NCBI GenBank assembly: GCA_949751835.1
Contig: CATKHK010000040.1
Location: 248,001-312,000 of the forward strand
Direction: 5' to 3'
DNA: 64,000 bases
DNA from: Blepharisma japonicum
Taxonomy: Eukaryota > Ciliophora > Heterotrichea > Heterotrichida > Blepharismidae
The notes under the pieces were generated by a model that did not search any database, was not told the DNA's origin, and saw only the letters and a list, made by a program, of their open reading frames with translations. Position numbers and translations under genes: made by a program. The stretch's first letter is position 1. Each line of letters starts with the position of its first letter. Positions 1 to 11,513 of this stretch are shown here, piece by piece.

Positions 1-1
1 A

Positions 2-3000
2 AACGGAATTTTAAATTGAAGGGTAATTTTTATGTTAGAACGTTGAGATTAACAATTTCAGACAACAGTACAACTCAATTATTACTCTAAACGGAGGAAT
101 TTTGAATATGAATTCAGTTATTTTTCATAATATAATGAGCAAGCCACAAAGTGGAATTATTTTATCTAATTCTTGCAGCTCAAATTACTGTGGAGAAATT
201 CATTTTATAAATAGTTCGGTTTCTTCACTTAATAATGGATATGAAATTAATGATGATATTGATTTAGCTGGATTTATGGTGCTTAACCAAATAAATTTTG
301 TGGAAATAGAAAGCATTACATTTGAGAATAGTTTGGTGAATAATATTGATCCTGAATCATCAACAAATGCTATGTTCACTTTTAGCCAAATTTTGAATTT
401 TACGTTTTTAAATTCAGTGCTTCAATATAACTTTATTTATGATACTTTTTTTTATATCAACCAGTATCAAATGGATATGCCTCATGCGCTTGATAACAAG
501 AATAATCTCATATATGAAAATTTGATAAATATTCGAATAGAAAATGTTCTTTTCAAAAATAATAGTGCTATCACAACATTAGCTTTAGTGGCCCAATATA
601 ATAATGATCTCCAAAATATTTTGATAAATAACTGCACATTTCTTAATAACTTTTCTCTAGATGGTGGGATTATTAGCATTTCATATAAAGGAAATCTAAC
701 TCAAGAGTTCATTGGAGGAGATTCAAGAATAATTACATTAGATTCTGGCAAAAAAATAAAAGCATACTTTCCTTCTAGAAAAATAACTTTTAAGGACTTG
801 AATTTTATAAAAAACTCATTTGGGGGGTCAGAAATTTCTCTATATAATCTACCGAATCTTTGGATTGTTAATTCGTTTTGAAATGCAAATGGGGACAATC
901 TAAACGAAGATATTAACACTGTGACTATAAATTATCTGAAAAGTTTGAGCAATCTTTATATAAAAAACACAATAGCGTCTACTCTACCTAGTTGTTTATC
1001 GGTTATAACAACAACAAATTCAAATAATTTCATTTTTGATTACAATACCATCTCTGGTAGTTATTGCGCCAATAATAATGCAGGATTAGTCTTATCAAGC
1101 TGCATAAATCAAACTTTAGTACAAAATTCTGTATTTTCTGAGAATAAATCAAGTGGAAATAGCATTGCTTTGGATGCAATAATGTCCTATGCACTTTTAT
1201 TAAAGAACTTGACATTTAAAGACAACTATTTTTACAATGATATTGGGATTTCAGTTGTAAGACTAAGCTCTTTAGCTTCTACAAGTGATTTTAAGCTAAT
1301 TAACTGTAGTTTTCTTGGGGGAGAAACTTCTATATATGCAAGCTCTATCCAAAATATCATGTTAGAGAACTGCACTGTTGACTCAGTATCAAATAGTCTT
1401 TACAGTACTTTAGTTTTCTTAGGTAAAGAGAGAATTAAGTCAACTATTTCGCTGAAAAATTGTGATATTAAAAATAATAGTCCAAAGCTGGGCCATGTCT
1501 CTATTTCTTCTTCTGAAACTCAATCAACTGTTTTAGTAAGCATGAGCGAAATGATTGTTTCTAACAATAACGGGGGAAAATATATAATTTTTATTGATAA
1601 ATCTATTAACTTAGACTCATCAAGCCAAATTATTCATTCAACCTTCAGCAATAATAAAGCAATTGCAATATATGCAAGGATGATATCTGGGATACTTTCT
1701 ATAGATTCCTGCATATTTGATTCAAATTCGGCTAGCTATGCTACAGTTTTAAACATAGATCACCCGATGCCTGCAGAAACACGCTTTACAAATAGCAAAA
1801 TAATTTCTAACAGAGGTGGAAATATTTTATTGATAAATGGAAATTCTGATGTTACCCATTTATCCACCTCACATCTATACTTTTATAATAATACCGATAA
1901 TGCTATTATCATAGCTAAAGGTGACTGAGTTGACAAATATTCTTATTTTTACCAAAATTCAGCTATGAAAGGAGGATCAATAGCTATTAAAGATGAATCA
2001 ATTGTCTATTTAGAAAGCACAACTTTTAGAGAAAACTCAGCGACTTCCGATGGAGGAGCTATATATATTTCAGGTGCTTCAAATATAACTTGCAATAATT
2101 GTACGATTGCTAACAATACTTCAAAGGTTGATGGCGGAGGACTTGCAGTAGATCAGAGTTCTGTTTTTATCTTTAACAACTCTATTTTTTCTGAAAATAA
2201 ATGCGACTATCGAGGATCAGCCATTTCAATTCTAAATTCAGATAATTTCTATTCTACTCTTATCAATACAGAAATTTCAAATAACCAAGCTATCTCTTTT
2301 GCATCAATTTTATCAGATAGTAGCCTCATTTCATTACAAAACTGTTCGGTTTTAAATAATAAAGGTGATACAAATTCTGGGATTTTTATGATTTATTCTA
2401 CATGCAATATTTCTGATTCATCATTTTCAGACCATACAGGGACAAGTGGGAGTGATCTATCTATAAATATTGATTCAGAATTATTTGTATATAACACTCG
2501 TTTTCAATATTCTCTCACAACTGGCTCTGGGGGAAGCATCTCAATTACAGACAGCTCTTTAGTATGCGAAAAATGCACTTTTAAAAATACACAGTCGCCA
2601 ATCGGAGGGACACTTCAGTGCACTTCTGGAAGTAGCTGCAAATTAATAAATTCTTCTATTTTAGAAAGCTATGCCTCACTCACAGGAGGCGTGATTTATA
2701 TATTTGACAGTACCTTGAGTGTCATCAACACAAAATTTCAAAAATACGAAGGCTCTGCAATTGATTCAAGCAAGTCCCAAACTATTGAAATCATTGATTC
2801 TACCTTTCAAGATGGAATTAATAGCAATGGTGCAGCAATAAACTGTTTAGATTGCAAAAACATCACAATAATCAAAACAGAATTCAAAAATTTAGTATCA
2901 ATTGATGGAGGTGGGATTAAACTAGATCACACAACTGTAACTGCATCAAGCTGCATCGCTAAAATTGAGAGCTCTATTTTTGAAAACTGTAAAGCGCTAT

Positions 3001-5375
3001 ATGGAGGGGCTATTTATTCGAATAACATCAATATAGAAATTAATGATTGCAAGTTTATAAATAATTCAGCAACTGATTTAAATACAAACAATCAGTGTAC
3101 TGAAGGTAAAGGCGGGGCTTTGTATTTAACGTCTACAGTGCAAATAAGCGCTCATATTGGAAAATCAAATTTTACTGGTAATAGCGCATGCTTAAGTGGG
3201 GGAGCAATACAATGATATTTATCCCAACCAATAATTTCCAATTTGTCATTCTTAGATAATTTTGCATTATATGGAAATGATTTGGCTTCATTCGCTTTAA
3301 GTTTAAAAGTATTAAGTTATAGAAGAAGACTTGAAGTCCAAGTCCCATCAGCTCCAGGGCAATATTTATCTAGCCCCTTAATTGTAGGTATAATCGATCA
3401 TTATGGTCAAACAGTTCTTACAGAAAGCTCAAGCTCATGCCAGCTAGAAGTTGCTGATAGTTCTAATTATTCATTATCAGGAAAAATCAAAGTGCAAGCA
3501 TCATCAGGAATTTATAATTTTAGCGAAGTTATTGTAACTGGTGATCCTGGAAGCACTGTAGGATTTTCATTTACTTCATCAGTAGTTTCAAGCAACTTAT
3601 CAGATAGCTCACTTTATTTCAAGCTAAGAGAATGTGAGATTGGTGAAGCTTTAGCAACTAAAAGTTGTCAAGTTTGTGAATATGGGACCTATAATCTTGT
3701 TGCAGGCGATCCTTGTAATGATTGCCCAGCATCTGCTAAATGCTATGGAAAAAATAATATTTTCCCTAAGCCAGGCTATTGAAGGGTGGATAATTTGACT
3801 GATAATTTCATTAAATGCCCCAACTCAAATGCATGCTTAGGTGGGATTGATAGCAATAACTCAATTGGTGCTTGCGAAAAAGGTTACTATGGAAATCTAT
3901 GCCAATCTTGTATAGAAGGCTACTCAAGAAATGGTGAAAATGTATGCTCAAAATGCCCAAATCCAACTACAAACTCTTTAATCATGATTGGAATGGCTGC
4001 TCTAACTCTAGTCATTGTTCTTATAATGACAAGGTCTTCTTTTAAGTTGGCATATAAACCAAAATCACTTACCTCAGTTTATTTCAAAATTTTTATGAAT
4101 TATATGCAGCTTGTAGTTATTACAGCTTCATTTAATTTAAATTGGCCTCAACTTGTTCTCGAATTATTTTCAATTCAAAAATCTGCTGGGAGTGTAGCTG
4201 ATCAGGTATTTTCAGTTGATTGCTATTTGCAAGGGAGGAGTACAAAAACATTTTTTTCAAAATTGATATTTATGGCTTTGCTGCCTGTGTTTTTTGGTAT
4301 CTTAACTATGATTTTTTGAGCATGCTTGTACTTTTGTAAAAAAAACAGAATGTATCTTAAAAATAAATTTATAGGCTCTTTAGTAGTTCAGTTATTTTTA
4401 ATACAACCCTCACTTGTTAAATACAATTTTTCGAATTTTAACTGTATGGAAATAGAATCTGGCTCCTATTATCTTGTTTCTGATTTAGAAATCAAGTGCT
4501 GAGACAAAGAGCATACCCTTTATTCTTTGGTAGTCGCACTTCCAAGTATTTTAATTTGATGCATTGCTGTTCCTGGAATATGTCTATGGTATATACACTT
4601 ACGAAGAGATTACTTAAATACTATAGAGCTAAAACTTCAATTTGGCTTTTTATACCTCGGCTTTAGAGATGAAAATTATTATTGGGAATTTTCTATCCTC
4701 TACAGAAAAATTCTTATTATCTGCTGCTCAGTTTTTCTTGGGTCTTTATCAGTTCGGATTCAAGCCCTAACTGTTTTCTTTTTGATAATGATATGCTTCT
4801 TTCTTCACCGAAACACTCATCCTTATCGTACAAAGCAGCTTAATTCATTAGAAACAAAGTCTATTTTAATGTCAGGAATTACCATTTATTGTGGCTTATA
4901 TTATTTAACAAACGATCTAGCATACCCAGCAAGATTAATTCTTTTTATTATAATTATTACAGTTAATTTTTACTTTTTAGCTCATTGGATTTCAAGTATG
5001 ACTGGGGTTGGCCTCTGAATTTTGTATTCAAAAATCAAATGATGTAGAATTTTAATGCGTGGGACAAGAATGGAAATCTGGGTTAAAAACCTTTCTTCTG
5101 TTGATTTTGGAGAAAAAGATATAAACTTAGAAAAAAATGACATCTCGAGGGATAGTCAAAAAATGGAAGACTTACTGAGTTGGCGAAAATTAAAAATTAA
5201 AGAAATTAATAGTACTCCAGAAATGTCAGCAGCTAGAAGTAGCGCAGAATATGATAAAAGCCCTGATAAAGATAGTAGTATTACAGTTTTAAAAGAAGCA
5301 GAAGACCCTTCGCTTTTTATAATAGTTCCACATCCTACATTTAAAGATCTAGGAAAAGAAATGGAGGGATTATAA
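2..5375 (+). CDS. Giant beta-helix, Cys-rich, multi-span membrane protein (5' partial)
   Basis: The 3' part of a large surface protein, about 1,785 residues in this window; the start lies upstream. A 16-nt intron at 23-38 joins the first codons to one frame open to TAA at 5373-5375 if TGA is Trp (about ten in-frame TGA). Residues ~1-1200 are short repeating strands rich in Asn, Ser, Ile and Gly, with motifs such as GGAIYISG and GGGLAVD; this is the look of a right-handed parallel beta-helix (pectin-lyase-like). Then comes a Cys-rich stretch (about 3640-3960) of GCC2/GCC3 or TNFR-like type, with motifs such as CQVCEYGTYN and CEKGYYGNLCQSC. About eight hydrophobic spans follow (3965-5015), then a charged cytosolic tail of ~120 residues. 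Ciliates have many such extracellular proteins; ligand and role are unknown. Confident about architecture, not about function. Confidence 0.85.
23..38 (+). other. 16-nt intron in the beta-helix gene
   Basis: Sequence GTAATTTTTATGTTAG. Removing it joins two reading frames without a stop (upstream codons read NGILNWR, downstream NVEINNF). It is the only 16-nt intron I could place; it too has A at position 10. Confidence 0.8.
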
Positions 5376-5750
5376 CTTTTTTAAAGTTATATAGAAATAA
5401 AATATTAATTTTTTAAAAAATAGGAGTCCAATTTCTTTAATGTTCGTATAAAAATGTAATGCAGTCATATTCAATAAAAAATGTTTGAAAAATTTATTTG
5501 AAATTGTTTCTTTAAAGCTTAGACAATGCTCTTTATATTAGATGATAGATATGGAGGAATAATAAAACCATTTTTTTTATGCAAATTAGGCAATAATAAA
5601 ACAAATTAAAATAAAGAGCAATAAAAGACAATCTCTCGCTTAAAGAGGTAGATTTGTAGAGAATCTGCAAATTAGCGAGGCTCTTTATTTGGATGTGCGT
5701 CTTAATTGTGAAATGCAATTTTCTGCACAATTTCCTTCTGCTTGGAGATC

Positions 5751-5876
5751 TATTATTGATTCAGTAACAAAGATGATTTTAAGTAATGAAATTAATAAAG
5801 GAACATATTTAAATTATAAATAAATAAAAAAAACAAATAAAACATTTATGAAGTAATGTAGAATTTTGCAATCCGC
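5751..5876 (+). repeat. Diverged direct repeat, copy 1
   Basis: Shares with copy 2 (6062-6180) an ordered set of blocks: TTGATTCA, then GAAATTAATAAAGG, TTATAAA, an A-rich stretch, and TGATGAAGTAAT or TTATGAAGTAAT followed by AATTnTGnAATCC or similar. Order and spacing match, with small gaps. No coding sense. Confidence 0.55.
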
Positions 5877-6061
5877 AAATGAAAGGATTACTTTTAGGTG
5901 ATCCTGAAAAAGTGTATGGCACTTTTTTCATAATCATTTTTGTGCAGTCAAAATGAGGATAATTTCCAAAATTTTTTTTTCATAAAAAAATAAAAAATTC
6001 GAATTTTTTAAAGCCCATATACAATAGAATTTGCAGAGCCATCTATAAATTAGTGGATGTT

Positions 6062-6180
6062 GCTTCTTGATTCATTTAATTCTATGAAATTTTAAAGAAA
6101 TTAATAAAGGGGCTAGATTTAAGTTATAAAAATACAAAATGAAGTAGAACACTGATGAAGTAATATAATTCTGTATCCCT
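6062..6180 (+). repeat. Diverged direct repeat, copy 2
   Basis: Partner of 5751-5876, same strand, about 310 bases downstream. The exact shared core is GAAATTAATAAAGG at 5788 and 6097. Could be an old local duplication or remnants of a short interspersed element. Confidence 0.55.
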
Positions 6181-7043
6181 TAAAAGACAAGATTTCTTTC
6201 TAAAAAAATATATGCAGCTTTATTGCTTTTATGGGGCTAAATCTTCGATTAAAAACCAAGGATGCGCAAATAACTAAATAAGAAATTTAATAGAGTTAAC
6301 ACTTAATTATAATCAACTTTATACCCCAGATTAATCTCTAATCTATAATATATGAGCTCAATCCTTTTGATTAACCTCGAATTTTTATATCTGCTATCGA
6401 TTACTGTAATTTTATTACTGACGATTTTTTTTTCATGATTACCCTTATGTTAGCAATACATATATTGAGAATTCCAATATCCGGGGCTTGTACTGATCTT
6501 CTGAATCGCTTATATGCTTAATTGTTAGAGTTTTTAAAGACAATCAGATTTTTTTTGAGCTCTTTTTCTTTTCATCGAAACAAATGATAGAAATTTTAGC
6601 TTGTAATTATACACAGCCAAAAAATACTCTATAATTTATTCCAATGGCTAACAAATTATTTGCCAATTATAGATTGTGAACGGCAATAATTTTCAATCAA
6701 GCCTATACAGGATAATTCATGATAGCACTAAGTGCTGGGAGTCAAAGTGAATAATATCAAAAGATTATAAGCTATCAATTCCATAATCAAAAAGGTAAGA
6801 TAAGGAGTCTAAAACGTTGAAGGAGTGATCGTAAAGGAGTAATTTTAAAAAGTAAGAAATTTGAAATGCTTTTGTTAGAAAACGGTATAATAGATTTCAA
6901 CCACCTTTAATAGGTAATAAACTTCCAAACAAATCATTCAGATAATAAACAAAGAATCAACCCTGCTTATTTGGATATAAGGCTTTTAACTTTCAAAAAG
7001 AGCAATAGAAATATTTTAAAACCTCTATTAATAAAATTAATAT

Positions 7044-8243
7044 TTATGGTAGTTTGCCGATTGATTTTTTATTCAAATCAATTGTAATAATATCTGATAT
7101 TGTATGCATCATTGATACCAATATATTATTTATAATTTTTAGGTATTCCCAAAAACCTTTGCTTTCTAAATCACTAAATTCTTTGCATCCTAATTTGCTT
7201 TTCTTTGATTCATTTTCTTCTAGGAGATAGTGCCGAGTAGAAATTTTAATTAAATAGTCTTGAATCAAATCAAATTTTCGAGAAGGAGTTTTATCAATTT
7301 CAATTTTCATTATATATTTTTTATCGTTTGTGGAAAATGCATGATCTTGTAAAATTGCGAATTCTTTGTTCACAAACTTATCTAAACGTGTGCTAAGTCT
7401 TTGTATGTAAAATCTTTCTTTATTAAAGTTATATGCAAGTGGGCTTGCGATACTGGAAAAGCTAGGTAGGTAAAAAAAATAAATAATCAAATAAAAAGAA
7501 AAAAGGATGATTAATATTGAAAGCAAATAAATGATTCAAGAAGGAATAGCTGAATGATGCTGAAGAGGTTGAAGAATTTGAGCTTCAACTGAATAGAGTT
7601 TAGTTCTGCACTGGCAAAGCTGCTCACCTTTTATCTTTCTATTATCAACTAAGCATCCACAGTGTAAAAGTGTTTTATGTCTTTCTACTAATATTTCATA
7701 GCTAATCTTTTCATTTTCTAACCCAGTTTTTGGGTAAAATATGTTGCATTTATCATCTTTATAAACCAAATTGATATGAAAGAGAGGCTGTTCTTGGTTA
7801 AGAGCGCTCAAAGTCTTCCTATTTTCAGCTCTTGTTATTGAAAAATTCAAATTTTTAGTTAAAAAGCTATAAGCGCTGACGATTTTGATTCCGCAGTCTT
7901 TTGATGTCATTGCTTCGATAACTTTATGAACGAAAGTTATGAAATCATTTGTTTGTGCTGCATTGTCAATAAAATCCATCTCACCTTCTTTTCCAAAAAT
8001 GTTTCGGTAGAATCATACTCAGTATTCATATTGATCTTGATCAATACATAGAGAGTTTTTTACAAAATTGTCAAATACCCCAAACTTATTAGGAATCTGT
8101 AAATAGAGTGCGCAAAATTCTATATAGGCAAGGATGATTCCATAGACTTCTAAATTTCTTGGAATGGTTCTGACTTGTAGAAATTTGCTGTTGAAATCAT
8201 CAAATTTTGTTTCTTTTATATTGATTCTTGCCCCTAGGTTCAT
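7044..8243 (-). CDS. Otubain-like (peptidase C65-like) protein with one membrane span
   Basis: One frame of 400 codons (399 aa) from ATG at 8243 to TAA at 7044-7046, with in-frame TGA read as Trp. Residues ~85-175 resemble the C-terminal part of otubain deubiquitinases: an IKIVSAYSFL strand/helix and then HINLVYKDDKCNIFYPK, which matches the family pattern YLLYRPGHYDILY. At the place of the catalytic His (GHYDILY) this protein has DKCNIFY, so the His appears lost and an active protease is doubtful. A C-G-C ... C-Q-C cluster lies at ~195-212 and a single strong hydrophobic span at ~238-262, followed by a charged C-terminal region. The family assignment is inferred from a short motif and is tentative; a membrane-anchored pseudoprotease is my best guess. 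Confidence 0.75.
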
Positions 8244-9876
8244 TATTATTCGATTTAAATTATTTAAATTATATAGAATAAGAATAAATTCAATAAATAT
8301 TTATAGATTTTTAATAAATTTGGGGGAATTTGTGGATAATTAAGCATAAAATGGCTATTTTACTTATTTTAATTCGATTAGGATAAATCAAAGACAGAAT
8401 TTTTTAAAATTTCTTCTTTAATAAGGAAGTTAGAATTTTGCTCTCTCCTAAGCGGCTTAGGCAGTTTTTTTCTACCTTGATGTTTTTTATTAATTGCAGC
8501 CTTTTATTTTCTTATTTAAACTTCGAGATCTATATTATAACTGATTTTGAATCCAAGGCAAGGCGATGTGTACCATAACCGGGAATTTTAATCTAATTTA
8601 ATCTATGTTGCCATTTAATCAGATATTTGAAGAAGAGAAAAATTCAAATAAATTTGCTGATCACATTCATAAGCCTTTCTATTGCTTCAATTTAAAGAAA
8701 ATTACTTCAAAATCTTCATGAGATAAAGCTCAACATAAATATACTTAAAATGGAGCGTGACAGCCAGCCCGCTCTCAAAGTGAAGGTTACATATGTATAT
8801 TCTGGCATAGTTTTGGATCTAAGAGTTAGCCCAGCAGCGTTTGAAGTCCCAATATGAAGGACTTAAGCAAAAAATCGGTTTTGTGGTGTGAGCCAATGAG
8901 CAGTTACTTGATACTTATTTTTGCTAGAACGGCCCGAAATGAGTCAGGGCAGCATAACTGCCTAAGCTGTTAATGCTGTCTACCCTCACAACTGTCCAAA
9001 TTGAAAGCGGTTGAGTTTTTTGCCTGGGAAAAAGGGAAGGCAGGCTAGACGACGAAAAAGGCAGTCCCTTCAGCTAAAAAGGCTTATTTAATGAGCGATC
9101 TAAGGCAGAGGGCGGAGTATCAAAGGGATGAAGAGACCGAACTAGAAGTATTGCTGCCCAGCAAAGGTATCAATCCAATAGAGTATACAGTACCAAGAGC
9201 ACAGGGGTTTTGATTTGAGCAAAATGCTAATAGAGGTAGAAGCCACCAAATTCATTTAATCCATCTACGTTCTCAGAATGCTACCATCTGTGTTAAAGAG
9301 ATTTTAAATATCCATCCCTAACAAAATAATTATAATATATAAAACCTTATAAATCCTTGTAGAAATTGTTTACTCTGGCTTGATAATACTCTCGAAATGC
9401 CAGTAGCAATAATACAATAATAATCCTGCCAAAGATGGTACTGCAATTTTAAAAGAAATTACTCATCACTCTTTGTATTTATGCCTTATCCTAAAGTGAA
9501 GAGATCTTGAAAATAGCATCAAATTTCATAAGTCATAATAATATTGTAAATTTCAATTTATGCATTAATACTAATTATAAATTTCATCATTTTGAAATCA
9601 ATATCAATTAATTGTAGTAACATTTAAATGTATTTAAAATAAAAATATCTGTATAAAAATAGCTTGAGATGCCTGGAAACTATCTTATTCACTATATTTT
9701 TTTTTCAATTAATAAATGATTTGAATTGCAAGCATAATGAGAGCAGATGATTATATGTTCTATTCTTTATAAGATTTTAAGCACAAAAAAACTCGAAAAA
9801 TATCAGCTTATCCTTTAAGATAAAGTGTGAATTAGTGTAAAGCAGAATTATAAAAGTATTTTTACAAACTGGCTAT
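8244..9876. other. Intergenic region with a GC-richer island
   Basis: 1.6 kb without an assured gene between two minus-strand genes. The flanks (8244-8540, 9330-9876) are ordinary AT-rich spacer. The middle, about 8750-9300, is clearly richer in G and C and is listed separately. 8455-8470 reads like a stray GC-rich patch. Confidence 0.5.
8751..9321 (+). other. GC-richer island, possible structured RNA, decayed element or small unknown gene
   Basis: By hand count three sample lines (8761-8820, 8941-9000 and 9001-9060) hold about 43-48% G+C, against roughly 30% in neighbouring spacer. Pieces of open frame exist on the plus strand, each starting with ATG: from 8751 (MERDSQPALKVK, ~37 codons), from about 8854 (MKDLSKKSVLW, ~40 codons) and from 9091 to TAA at 9319-9321 (MSDLRQRAEYQRDEETELEV, 76 aa with one TGA as Trp). 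They lie in different frames and I could not join them by 15-nt introns. I recognise no protein or RNA family. Options are a long non-coding RNA, a decayed mobile or transferred segment, or a small gene at 9091-9321. Confidence 0.35.
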
Positions 9877-11337
9877 TTACGTTTTATTTCATTTTTTTGA
9901 CATCGTTATCTTTCGTTGCTCCCCTTCCTTTAATTGACCCCATTTAGTTCTTTCTCTTTCAGCTGTATGAATCATCTCAATTAGCAACTCTTTTGTCAAT
10001 TCTAAAGAAATATTAGGAGGCTGCGGCCGGTCCGGATACTTTAGTTCACTTTCATCTCACGATGATACTTTTTTCAATTGAGTTTCAATATATTTATTTA
10101 ACGCTTGAACTTCTGCCAAATATGCTTGGTATTCTTCATTGTATTCTTTTATCTGTTTTCGTATATAATTTCGTATATATATTTGCTTTATTTCTTCTGG
10201 AATCGATGTAACCCCAGATTTCTTCGATTTTTTGTGGGTTTTCTTTTTTTTGGTTTTTCTTGCTGAACTTTTTTCAAAAATTTCATTTTCCGCTTCATTT
10301 CATCTTTCGACCCAAATATCGTAAAGGGTTCTTTTGATAAGGATAAATTTTTTTAATCCACGCTGAATTGTGTAGAGCTATGTTAAAATTACTTTTTGCT
10401 GCCATTTAAACATGGTTTTTAGCATCACAGAAGAAGTAATAGATGATTCGAATAAATTTATGATTGTGTTCATATTTCTTTCCCTTCTGTTTTTAAGCCA
10501 TCGTTTCACATGTATAAGCATGTAGATTCGGAGGATCTATATAATTCATACCCTATTTGCTCTAAGTCTTCTGATTTTTTTTCCTAATCTAACAAATTTT
10601 CCAACGCATTTCGAGATTTGTCTGAGTCATTTTAAAGAAGACATTACCCTTCTTCTTAAAATAATTTTTTTCTTTAGTTTATATCTCATAATGGTAGCTA
10701 AGCCAAATAAAGAAATTACAGAAATCCATGATAGCCTAACTTGGAAAACTTCGTTTTTTCTCATTCTCAATTCGAATTTTTTAAATTTTTCATCAAGTCT
10801 ATCTTGCCGTTCAGTTTTAACTGATTGTAGAATGCAATATTTTGTTTGTTTTGCTATATCACCTCTTGTTTTCCTTCTTTGAGATAACGACTTTGCTCTT
10901 TCAAGCTTTTTTCGAGGCTCATATTGCCTTAAATCTTTATTTTCTTCAATTCGCTTAGCAATTGCTTCTTTTTCTTTTGGAGATGATTGTTTGTGTTTTA
11001 AAAGATGGGAAATGTCATAGCTTAAATTTGTGCGTTCTTGAAATCTAGCATCCCTTGAAAACTCAAAAGAAGGACCAGCAGCATGGACTTCATGATTATA
11101 GCGACCTGGGCCTAAATGAGAACTTGTAGAGTCTGGTGGAGCTATTCTTTTTGTGCTTGGAGCAGTTACATAAGAACTTCTAGGTCTAATATTCAAATAT
11201 TGAAACTTTATTGGAGAAGCCATTCTAAATGCTGAAAAAGATGCTTTTGATGATTTTTTTTGTTGAATTGAGATTGAGCCTGGAGTCATTGCTCTATCGA
11301 ATAGCTTGTAAAAGCTGTAATCGTTATATTCAGCCAT
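9877..11337 (-). CDS. Sperm-tail PG-rich repeat and IQ-motif protein, probable ciliary protein
   Basis: 476 aa in three exons (11337-10552, 10536-10393, 10377-9877). The first frame runs through a TGA at 10627-10629 (Trp 237); two 15-nt introns then remove in-frame TAG codons, and the protein continues to TAA at 9877-9879. Residues 76-93 carry a sperm-tail PG-rich (STPGR) repeat, GPGRY...GPSFEF. After the second intron there is an IQ-like calmodulin-binding motif (TIQRGLKKFILIKR, residue ~313 on), then a Lys-rich patch and a helical, charged C-terminus. STPGR proteins bind or decorate axonemal microtubules in many eukaryotes. The start is the first ATG and faces the malonyl-CoA synthetase gene across 176 bases. 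Role in the cilium is inferred from the motif. Confidence 0.85.
10378..10392 (-). other. 15-nt intron 2 of the STPGR/IQ gene
   Basis: On the minus strand GTAATTTTAACATAG; A at position 10. It removes an in-frame TAG and joins KWQQK to LYTIQRG. Confidence 0.85.
10537..10551 (-). other. 15-nt intron 1 of the STPGR/IQ gene
   Basis: On the minus strand GTATGAATTATATAG; A at position 10. It removes an in-frame TAG and joins RLRANR to ILRIYML. Confidence 0.85.
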
Positions 11338-11513
11338 GTATTTAAACTTTCATACTTATCAACAATATAGGTTTTATTGAAATCAGAAGGAAAATTTTAA
11401 AAATTCACCTTTAAATTATTAATTTGGTATAAAGAAATCTTTTATAATAAATATTAGCTATTCTATAATATTAAGTATAATATTTCATAATAAAATTTGC
11501 CAATAAAAAAGAA

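Larger units (their letters stand above)
5376..7043. other. Intergenic, AT-rich, no convincing gene
   Basis: No open frame here reads like protein even with TGA as Trp. It contains a diverged direct repeat (separate entries). A short stretch around 6455-6640 can be read on the plus strand as beta-helix-like peptide (for example IENSNIRGLYW and VFKDNQIFFE) but is soon closed by stops; it may be a decayed relative of the upstream beta-helix gene, or chance. Confidence 0.5.

Noticed and set aside
102-4319. Several separate genes in the beta-helix region
   Set aside because: All pieces are in one frame, separated only by TGA, and the protein style continues across each TGA; one gene with UGA as Trp is simpler.
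9316-9323. CCCTAACA, the unit of Blepharisma telomeres as I recall it
   Set aside because: A single copy with no repeat on either side and genes continuing on both sides; chance in AT-rich DNA is likely.
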